Positions 30,463 through 35,943 of a stretch of DNA of 35,943 nucleotides are shown here, one piece after another (the first letter of the stretch is position 1; each line of letters starts with the position of its first letter). Location of the stretch: positions 1 through 35,943 of IMG/VR virus record IMGVR_UViG_3300034119_000605, one strand, 5' to 3'. Made by a program: the position numbers and the translations under genes. This DNA comes from a virus. Under the pieces are notes generated by a model. That model made no database searches, had not been told where the DNA came from, and saw only the letters and a list, made by a program, of their open reading frames with translations.

Positions 30463-31846
30463 AAGAAAAGCCGTTATATCGGGCGAAAATAAGCCAAAAC
30501 AAGACGTTTACGCTTGGGGCTCTCTTAATTCGGGAGTGCATCCGTTTAAAGTGGACGATATTTTCAGAGAACCGACAAAAGAAATTTTAGATCGGACGGT
30601 CTGGGAATATGTACCCTTTTCGACTTATGATCTTTGCAGGCTCGACCGATTGCAGGCTATTTGTAACAATAGCCCGACAACGGCTGGCATAATTCAGCAA
30701 AAAGTTAACTATTTCGGAGGCGATGGATTTTATACGGTTCCTGCAGCTACAATGTCTATGCTTGCAAGTTTAAAGACAGCAAAAGCAGAGGCTGCAGAAA
30801 TAACGGAAGAGCAGATCCAGTCTTTGAATGATTGGCTTACTTTATTGACTCCAGAAGGTTTAAATGTCGAGGAGTTGACGGCTAAAATTTGCAAAGATTT
30901 TGCAAGCTTTGGCAATGCTTTTATCGAAGTGCAACGTATTAAAGTAGGTCAGACAAAAAAATATTATTTGCGTTGCTTACCGATTAACTGGTGCCGACCT
31001 CGAAAGGCTGCAAAAGACAGTATTTATCCTACTCATATAGGTGTGTCGGACGAATTCGAGGAGGCTTGGGAGATCACTCCGCAAAATGTGACTGACCTGC
31101 CTATCTTTCCAGTATTTGAGAAAATCGGAGGGGTTGAAAAGTCAATAGTTCACTTAAAAAATTATGAGCCTACTTTGGTTTATTGGGGCATCCCTGACTG
31201 GGTAAGCGCTAAAATATGGGCGGAGCTCGAATATAGAATTCCAAAATTTAATCAAAGTAAGTTCGAAAATGGTTTCACTCCTTCGGCTATTATTTCGCTC
31301 TTTGGCTCAGCCAATCAAGAGGAAGCTCAACAAGTAGTTCGAGCTATGAAAGAATGTTTTACTGGCACTGGGAACAACTCTAAAATGTTTATTCAGGCTT
31401 TAAGAGATCCGACTTATAAAAGTGATGTTCAGGTTTTGAATAGCAGTAACGAGGGCGAATTTTTAAACCTTCAAAACATGGCTCAGACAAATATTATTGC
31501 GGCTCATCGCTGGTCGGTGTCGCTCACGGGCTTAAGAACGGCTGGAAGCTTAGGAACAAATCAACAAATCCGCTCAGAGTTCGACATTGTTTATAATACT
31601 GTCATCCGTCCGATGCAAAGGCTATATTTAACAAAGTTCCTTAATCCAGTTATTCAGGATGCGGGCAAATGGTTGGGCTTTGACTGGTCAAATATTGCGC
31701 TCGATATAGCGAAGCCAATGCCAGTGAGTTTTGCTGGCGATATTCCGATCAAAGATATTTTAACGGTGGACGAGATGAGAGCTGAGTTAGGGTTTCAACA
31801 AATAGAACAAGAGCAAATCAATACAGAAAATGCAGACACTAATTAA
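30455..31846 (+). CDS. portal protein
   Basis: A 463-residue portal forming the dodecameric vertex for DNA packaging and tail attachment. Supporting segments are SPTTAGIIQQKVNYFGGDGF (about 74-92), FASFGNAFIEVQRIK, YYLRCLPINWCRPRK, VYWGIPDWVSA and the C-terminal region SLTGLRTAGSLGTNQQIRSE, a typical late portal block. It is shorter than SPP1 gp6 but within the usual range. It lies downstream of protease and capsid genes, the reverse of the common portal-protease-capsid order, and the terminase is 18 kb away. The 3' end overlaps the next gene by 17 bp. Confidence 0.82.
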   Translation: MSRRKAVISGENKPKQDVYAWGSLNSGVHPFKVDDIFREPTKEILDRTVWEYVPFSTYDLCRLDRLQAICNNSPTTAGIIQQKVNYFGGDGFYTVPAATMSMLASLKTAKAEAAEITEEQIQSLNDWLTLLTPEGLNVEELTAKICKDFASFGNAFIEVQRIKVGQTKKYYLRCLPINWCRPRKAAKDSIYPTHIGVSDEFEEAWEITPQNVTDLPIFPVFEKIGGVEKSIVHLKNYEPTLVYWGIPDWVSAKIWAELEYRIPKFNQSKFENGFTPSAIISLFGSANQEEAQQVVRAMKECFTGTGNNSKMFIQALRDPTYKSDVQVLNSSNEGEFLNLQNMAQTNIIAAHRWSVSLTGLRTAGSLGTNQQIRSEFDIVYNTVIRPMQRLYLTKFLNPVIQDAGKWLGFDWSNIALDIAKPMPVSFAGDIPIKDILTVDEMRAELGFQQIEQEQINTENADTN

Positions 31847-32468
31847 GCCAGGCGAGGTAGTTAACACAGGCATTTACCGACCTGCTCCAGTTACGGCTCG
31901 CTTTGATGTTAACCAAATAAGCCCTCACATTAAGGACAGCGAGGAACGCTTTTTGCAGCCACTTCTGGGCGTTGCCTTATACAATGACATGATCGCTCAA
32001 CAAAATGCCTTAGAGAGCAATTATAACCCTGCAGTCGGGGCAATAGTCAATAAGTTTATTGCTCCCGCTCCTGCAGTATATGAAACGCTCTGGACTGGCT
32101 TTTTGCTTCGATATACTGCTTATGCGGTCTATTATGAGGTATTGCCTTATTTGACTATTCAAGTCAGCTCTAAAGGCATTTATCAAAACGATAGCGAGTT
32201 CGCTCAAAATGCTGGGGTGTCAGGGGTCAGGTTCCTGCAAGATAATATGATGCAAAGGATTGATAATTTAAAGCCTTTAATCGAGAATTTCCTTTGTGCT
32301 AATAAGGCGCTTTTGCCTTTGTTTGACGCTAAAAATTGCCCTTGTGAGGACGATTGTGGGCACTGCCATACAAACTGCGGATGTGGCTATTTTAATATGA
32401 CTGGCAAGCACTGCCATACGTGCGAGACGAAAAAAAATACTTCAACTAATATAATTTTTTACCAATGA
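31830..32468 (+). CDS. head-tail connector (DUF6712-like) with Cys/His-rich tail
   Basis: A 212-residue protein. Residues 1-~160 are a helical domain like the connectors found after portals in Bacteroidetes phages (SPHIKDSEERFLQPLLGVAL; TLWTGFLLRYTAYAVYYEVL). Residues 170-198 are an unusual cluster of eight Cys and four His (CPCEDDCGHCHTNCGC, KHCHTCET), probably binding one or two zinc ions. The cluster is not needed for a connector and may be an added contact module. It overlaps the fibre gene by 4 bp. Confidence 0.65.
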   Translation: MQTLIKPGEVVNTGIYRPAPVTARFDVNQISPHIKDSEERFLQPLLGVALYNDMIAQQNALESNYNPAVGAIVNKFIAPAPAVYETLWTGFLLRYTAYAVYYEVLPYLTIQVSSKGIYQNDSEFAQNAGVSGVRFLQDNMMQRIDNLKPLIENFLCANKALLPLFDAKNCPCEDDCGHCHTNCGCGYFNMTGKHCHTCETKKNTSTNIIFYQ

Positions 32469-33673
32469 ACATAGTAAAACAATCGACTGGCAACGTCGTA
32501 TTAACGGATGCCGCTGGCAATATCCAAAAGGTTTTTGTTAATGTCAATGCCTTAGACGTAAAAGGAACGGACGAGGTTATCGTAAAATTTGGCTTCAATC
32601 AATGGCACTCGCTTTTTGCCAGCCAGATTGCTAACACTCAGGTCGAGCCAGCCTCTGCAGTTGCTTTCTCTGGAAATGCTTTTGATTTAGTCGCTTTACT
32701 TTCGACCTCTTTTTTTTTTGAGTTAAGCGGGGGCGGTGGTGACGATTTAGCAACGGTCTTAATTGCTGGCAATACTGCTGGTGCTAATGATATAAACCTA
32801 AACAATAACGACCTTTTAAATACTGATTTAATTGCTTTTAATTTAGCAAGTAATACAAATCCTTCAGCTGCTCAAGTTACTTATAATAGTGCTTATGGTA
32901 CTTTTTTAGCTGGTCTTGGCGGTGGATCTGTAAAGCTTCAAATTGGAACTCAAGAATTTGCAAAAGTTGTAAATAAGACCGTTCCAAATGTTGATTTATT
33001 AGCCTCAAATTATCAGGTTTGTGTTGTGGCTGGTGCTACTGGTCAAAGACTTTCTGTAAAGCTTGCAAGAGCAGATAATGATATTAACTCGGCAGGAACG
33101 CTCGGTATAGTTGCTGAGAATATAAATAAAAATCAAGAGGGTTTTATTCAGACCACTGGCACAATTGAAAACCTAAACACTTCGGGTTCATTGCAGGGCG
33201 AAACGTGGGCGGATGGTGATTCTTTATATCTGAGTGGTACTACTTTCGGAGCAATAACAAACGTAAAACCGAGCGCTCCAATTCACGAGGTTCGTGTCGG
33301 ATATGTAGAATATGCTCACATATCAAAGGGTAAAATTTACGTTAAAATCGATAACGGTTATGAACTTGATGAGTTGCATAATGTGGCAATAACAAGTGCT
33401 GCAAATGGCAATTTCTTAGAGTATAACGGCTCACTTTGGGTTAATCGTGGCATTGTTTATACTGTTGAGCTTATAGATGCATTAACGGTGGATTTTTACG
33501 CTCCATACGACCTAAAAATAAACACAACTACAAATATCAAAAACGCTCCGACTATTACTATTCAAGACGATGGCGCAGCTTATACTTTGACAAATACTAT
33601 TCTAATAGGTAGCAAAATTACGGTAACGGCTTCGGTTGCAGGGGTTACAAATCTTAACATAACAAAAGCATAA
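32465..33673 (+). CDS. putative tail fibre / receptor-binding protein
   Basis: A 402-residue Asn/Thr/Val-rich beta protein. The N-terminal ~80 residues (TGNVVLTDAAGNIQKVFVNV, VEPASAVAFSGNAFDLVALL) look like a conserved attachment domain. A Gly-rich hinge (SGGGGDD, ~91-97) follows, then repeated fibre-like strands and a section like phage fibre DUFs (GTIENLNTSGSLQGETWADG). A T10 tract at 32710-32719 encodes the Phe triplet before the hinge; a slip either way meets a stop immediately. It is followed by a lectin-like protein. Confidence 0.65.
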   Translation: MNIVKQSTGNVVLTDAAGNIQKVFVNVNALDVKGTDEVIVKFGFNQWHSLFASQIANTQVEPASAVAFSGNAFDLVALLSTSFFFELSGGGGDDLATVLIAGNTAGANDINLNNNDLLNTDLIAFNLASNTNPSAAQVTYNSAYGTFLAGLGGGSVKLQIGTQEFAKVVNKTVPNVDLLASNYQVCVVAGATGQRLSVKLARADNDINSAGTLGIVAENINKNQEGFIQTTGTIENLNTSGSLQGETWADGDSLYLSGTTFGAITNVKPSAPIHEVRVGYVEYAHISKGKIYVKIDNGYELDELHNVAITSAANGNFLEYNGSLWVNRGIVYTVELIDALTVDFYAPYDLKINTTTNIKNAPTITIQDDGAAYTLTNTILIGSKITVTASVAGVTNLNITKA

Positions 33674-33676
33674 ATT

Positions 33677-34261
33677 ATGATAGGGAACTATATAAAAGCG
33701 GTTGCAACTGCTGTAAGTAGAAGCACGGCACAGCTAATGAAAACAGGGCAAACAACAAGTTATCGCACAGGTGACGATGGCGATTTGGAAGCAGGTCGAA
33801 ATGTAAGTTTTACTACCTTAGCTGAAAATAATCCTTTCGGTAATACAAACAGATTTACCGATGAATTAGGTGGTCAAACATACACAAAAAATATTGTAAT
33901 TGATTGGAGTACTTATAATGGTAGTACGGTTTTCGGATTTAGAAGGATAGAAGTAAGTGGAGCATTTAATACAGGTATAGACGCCTGTTTAGCACTAAGC
34001 ATTCCACCATTTACAACAGGTTGGAGAATGGCAAATATAAAAGAAATTGCAAATCTTGCAAATTATGGATTGTCACAGGTATTTAGTTATAGTCCATTTA
34101 ATTTTCCGGCAAATATAAACACATCAACTACATATATCGGAAATACAGCAAACAGATTTATAATGCTTAGTTCAGGAGATATCCAAAACACAGCAAAATC
34201 AGGTTCAGGTAATAATATCGCATGTAGAAATTTTACAGTAACAGGAACAACACTATCTTAA
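33677..34261 (+). CDS. DUF1566-like tail-tip protein, receptor-binding candidate
   Basis: A 194-residue protein. The N-terminal part (KTGQTTSYRTGDDGDLEAGR; NPFGNTNRFTDELGGQTY) and the core (IVIDWSTYNGSTVFGF; GWRMANIKEIANLANYG; YIGNTANRFIMLSSGDI) match the Lcl/DUF1566 type, related to C-type-lectin-like folds used for host recognition. No signal peptide. Codon use is more A/T-rich than in the upstream fibre gene, consistent with an exchanged host-range module. No reverse transcriptase or template repeat was found, so no diversity-generating retroelement is indicated. Confidence 0.7.
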   Translation: MIGNYIKAVATAVSRSTAQLMKTGQTTSYRTGDDGDLEAGRNVSFTTLAENNPFGNTNRFTDELGGQTYTKNIVIDWSTYNGSTVFGFRRIEVSGAFNTGIDACLALSIPPFTTGWRMANIKEIANLANYGLSQVFSYSPFNFPANINTSTTYIGNTANRFIMLSSGDIQNTAKSGSGNNIACRNFTVTGTTLS

Positions 34262-34278
34262 CATAAAAAAATAACAAA

Positions 34279-34512
34279 ATGACATACAAGTTTCCACAAT
34301 TTCAAGTCGAAATTACAGACCCTGCAATAAGCATAAATCTAAACACTATTTCAGATAAGGCAATTGATAAGCTTTTAGCAGTTGATGTATTGCTTACAAC
34401 TGCCTCCGCTCAGTTCGGTGTACGTGCTGAAGATATGCCTTATATCGACACTTGGGACGATGCCGATGTTCCCGATATGGTAAATAATTGGTTAGCTCAA
34501 TTTGCTGTTTAA
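34279..34512 (+). CDS. hypothetical small protein
   Basis: A 77-residue protein, hydrophobic and acidic (ITDPAISINLNTISDKAIDK; AEDMPYIDTWDDADVPDMVN). Its place after the fibre and tip genes suggests a fibre-assembly or tail-associated protein. No family was recognised. Confidence 0.68.
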   Translation: MTYKFPQFQVEITDPAISINLNTISDKAIDKLLAVDVLLTTASAQFGVRAEDMPYIDTWDDADVPDMVNNWLAQFAV

Positions 34513-34516
34513 TGCA

Positions 34517-35047
34517 ATGTGCAAACAAAAGGTCGGTTTATTAGCTGAGGACGAGAAAGAAGCTCTGGAGGGCGAGAAATACGCCCCAAAAAAGTATTTT
34601 ACTCCTTTGGAGGATGCCGACGGAAATTTTGTACTACCTATAAAGCAAATTAACAATTTAAAAAATCCCGACTTTTGGTGGGTTGTTTACCTGCCTTTAA
34701 TTGATTACAAACCTAAACAAATGGACAAAAGCATTATTCCAGATATTATGGCTCTCTCTGGGCTTTTTCTCTTCACTGGGGCTGAGATAAGCATCGAAAA
34801 CACTATCTTCGAAATTATATCGAAATTTGGCGTCGTGGCGGTGCTTTGGTACTGGCTGCAAAACATGAAGGGGCAGATAAAAGAGCAGATGCAACACTTC
34901 AGCGGTGAAACGGAACTATTGAGGAAGGAGCACAAAGAAACGCTCACGGAATTTCAGGACGTCCACAACAAGCACAATGAGCTAATGAAGCAACAGCTCG
35001 AGGCAAAGGACCAAATGATCAAAGACCTACAAAGTAAAATTAAGTGA
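34517..35047 (+). CDS. protein with holin-like (BhlA/UviB-type) C-terminus
   Basis: A 176-residue protein from ATG 34517, four bases after the previous stop; a TTG at 34502 would overlap that gene. Residues ~1-75 are a soluble domain (APKKYFTPLEDADGNFVL; NPDFWWVVYLPLIDY). One transmembrane segment (about 103-117, ISKFGVVAVLWYWLQNM) is followed by a long charged coiled coil to the end (MKGQIKEQMQHF, ELMKQQLEAKDQMIKDL). A single TM plus coiled coil is the layout of BhlA/UviB holin-like proteins; the N-terminal domain is an unusual addition. Last gene of late operon II. Confidence 0.6.
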   Translation: MCKQKVGLLAEDEKEALEGEKYAPKKYFTPLEDADGNFVLPIKQINNLKNPDFWWVVYLPLIDYKPKQMDKSIIPDIMALSGLFLFTGAEISIENTIFEIISKFGVVAVLWYWLQNMKGQIKEQMQHFSGETELLRKEHKETLTEFQDVHNKHNELMKQQLEAKDQMIKDLQSKIK

Positions 35048-35116
35048 GTAAAAGGACGCTTTTATCGCACTTTTGAGCTTTAGACAAAAAAAATATTCAC
35101 ATCTTGAAAAAAAATA

Positions 35117-35162
35117 TTGTCAAAAGCTTTTTTATTAAAAAAAGTAGTTCTATTTTTGTATC
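35117..35162 (+). promoter_or_regulatory. promoter with conserved element, copy 3 (early operon)
   Basis: GTAGTTCTATTTTTGTATC (35144-35162) contains the -7 box TATTTTTG (35151-35158). TTG at 35117-35119 is again 31 bases upstream of it. It drives the early operon that continues across the contig ends. Confidence 0.7.
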
Positions 35163-35207
35163 AAGTTACAAACAAAGGAATTTATCACACTTCAAAAAAT
35201 TAAGATT

Positions 35208-35474
35208 ATGGAAAATCTATTTCAAGTCGGACAAACAGTAATTTTTAAATCGCCTATCAATGCGGCTATTACTACAAAGGTTATTGATTTCAAATACTCT
35301 GAGCTCTCAAAAACCTATTTGTACAAATTAGAATGCCGCAAAGGTGTATTTTGCTCTGAAGCTTGCTTATTAAAAGCACCTTCAATATTAAAGAATGAGG
35401 ACAGATATTCGCTCGAGAAAATCGACCGTATTATCGACGAGGAAAATCAAATGTTTTACGATAGAGGCTATTAA
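35208..35474 (+). CDS. hypothetical protein, first early gene
   Basis: An 88-residue protein preceded by CAAAAAATTAAGATTATG, the same leader style as the 23539 gene. The first ~55 residues look like an SH3-type small beta barrel (VGQTVIFKSPINAAITTKVI; KTYLYKLECRKGVFCSEACL) and the remainder is an acidic helix (IDRIIDEENQMFYDRGY). Function unknown. Confidence 0.72.
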   Translation: MENLFQVGQTVIFKSPINAAITTKVIDFKYSELSKTYLYKLECRKGVFCSEACLLKAPSILKNEDRYSLEKIDRIIDEENQMFYDRGY

Positions 35475-35523
35475 CCAGCCTACGGGGTGCAGCATCCGAT
35501 CAACTGCGAATTTTTTACACTTT

Positions 35524-35539
35524 AAACCTTATTATTATG
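35524..35539 (+). promoter_or_regulatory. leader motif before 35537 gene
   Basis: AAACCTTATTATTATG ends at the start codon at 35537. Confidence 0.7.
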
Positions 35540-35887
35540 AAAACTTTAAAAATTTATCACAGACTTATTTGGGGATGCGCTTATACTCACAACGAGGTCG
35601 CAACTGCAATTCTTAACCTATTTATTGCATTGGCAGAAAATGATGAACAAAGCATTAGGTCAATTATTGAGCTTTATGAAATTACTCACACCGAATTATT
35701 GCAAATTCAGGAGCTTACTGGAAAGGCAATTAAAAAAGTAGTACCAACTTTTGACGAGGTTTTAGAAATGAGAGAAGATACACCTGCAAGAGCTGAGGTT
35801 GAGTACACTGAGGAGCAAGTAAAAATTTTAGAGCATTATTATTTCGAAAATCAATTGAGACAAATTGATTACGATTTAGAATTTTAA
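35537..35887 (+). CDS. hypothetical 116-aa protein (complete copy)
   Basis: A 116-residue helical protein (RLIWGCAYTHNEVATAILNL; IRSIIELYEITHTELLQIQE; PARAEVEYTEEQVKILEHYY). From residue 42 onward it repeats the fragment at the left end with two amino-acid differences. Leader motifs flank both ends. It lies between the first early gene and ERF. No domain was recognised. Confidence 0.78.
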   Translation: MKTLKIYHRLIWGCAYTHNEVATAILNLFIALAENDEQSIRSIIELYEITHTELLQIQELTGKAIKKVVPTFDEVLEMREDTPARAEVEYTEEQVKILEHYYFENQLRQIDYDLEF

Positions 35888-35895
35888 TCACTTTT

Positions 35896-35911
35896 AAACC
35901 TTATTTTTATG
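35896..35911 (+). promoter_or_regulatory. leader motif before ERF allele at right edge
   Basis: AAACCTTATTTTTATG ends at the start codon at 35909, identical to the copy at 242-257. Confidence 0.7.
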
Positions 35912-35943
35912 AACTACAAACAAACTGATAACCTTAGCGAGCT
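35909..35943 (+). CDS. ERF family protein, 5' fragment (variant allele)
   Basis: The first eleven codons (MNYKQTDNLSE) and part of a twelfth, of a gene clearly homologous to the ERF gene at 255 (MNYKQTENIAD). The substitutions are conservative (Glu/Asp, Ile/Leu, Ala/Ser, Asp/Glu), so both are functional-looking alleles or paralogues. It is cut by the window end. Confidence 0.7.
   Translation, partial: MNYKQTDNLSE

Larger units (their letters stand above)
35660..35943. repeat. right copy of near-identical terminal repeat
   Basis: Aligns with the left end of the window. Identity is about 98% over the shared gene end, then an indel in the leader, and clear divergence after six ERF codons (TENIADL at left, TDNLSEL at right). 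Confidence 0.85.

Noticed and set aside
33677-34261. Diversity-generating retroelement target
   Set aside because: The lectin-like fold would fit, but there is no reverse transcriptase and no template/variable repeat pair.
35049-35080. Terminator after the holin-like gene
   Set aside because: Only a 5-bp A/T-rich hairpin (AAAAG/CTTTT) without a good T-tract was seen.
1-35943. Integrase, excision or att core sites
   Set aside because: No recombinase gene was recognised, and the tRNA-like element has no nearby integrase, so prophage integration is not supported.

Overview
The window reads as an essentially complete genome of a tailed phage with siphovirus architecture infecting a Bacteroidetes host, most likely a Flavobacterium-like bacterium. 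The host inference rests on three signals: Bacteroidetes-type -7 boxes (TAnnTTTG) before most transcription units, A/T-rich start contexts without Shine-Dalgarno sequences, and Bacteroidetes-phage style structural genes. No integrase, lysogeny repressor, DNA polymerase or reverse transcriptase was recognised, so it is probably virulent or strongly host dependent for replication. The first ~228 bases recur at the right end (35660-35887) at about 98% identity, and both ends then enter an ERF gene. The contig is therefore probably circular, but the two ends carry different alleles.

Layout, following the circle. (1) Early operon, promoter near 35150 to terminator 1784-1824: two small genes, an ERF single-strand annealing protein and two unknowns. 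(2) Replication region 1845-5575: a structured leader RNA, an initiator with a possible origin inside its own gene, unknown proteins, a lysozyme-like lipoprotein and a RuvC-like resolvase. (3) Accessory operon 5640-7230: small genes, a RadC-like protein and a Gp157-family protein, closed by a bidirectional terminator. (4) One minus-strand gene (7605-7261) with a promoter divergent from the long late operon. (5) Late operon I, 7679-23409: peptidoglycan-binding lysin, ParB-MTase fusion, terminase subunits, SSB, a tail chaperone pair with a probable -1 frameshift, tail and neck proteins, and the tape measure protein. (6) Accessory and lysis operon 23480-26777: small unknown genes, a SPOR-like secreted protein, a tRNA-like RNA, a three-helix membrane protein and a GH73 glucosaminidase. 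(7) Late operon II, 26811-35047: ClpP-like prohead protease with a scaffold-like tail, decoration-like protein, major capsid protein, probable tail-tube protein, portal, connector, fibre, lectin-like tip protein and a holin-like protein.

How it works together: ERF, RuvC-like resolvase, RadC-like protein, SSB and the initiator form a recombination and replication set that relies on host polymerase. Head and tail genes are split into two late operons, with the portal downstream of the capsid gene and far from terminase. Lysis functions are spread over at least three loci.

The features that look most novel are non-coding: an 11-copy leader motif AAACCTTATTNTTATG directly before early and accessory start codons; a conserved promoter element present three times; a pseudoknot- or attenuator-like leader upstream of the initiator; and a tRNA-like element of about 116 nt in a 310-base gene-free stretch. 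All functional calls come from reading motifs by eye; no database search was run.
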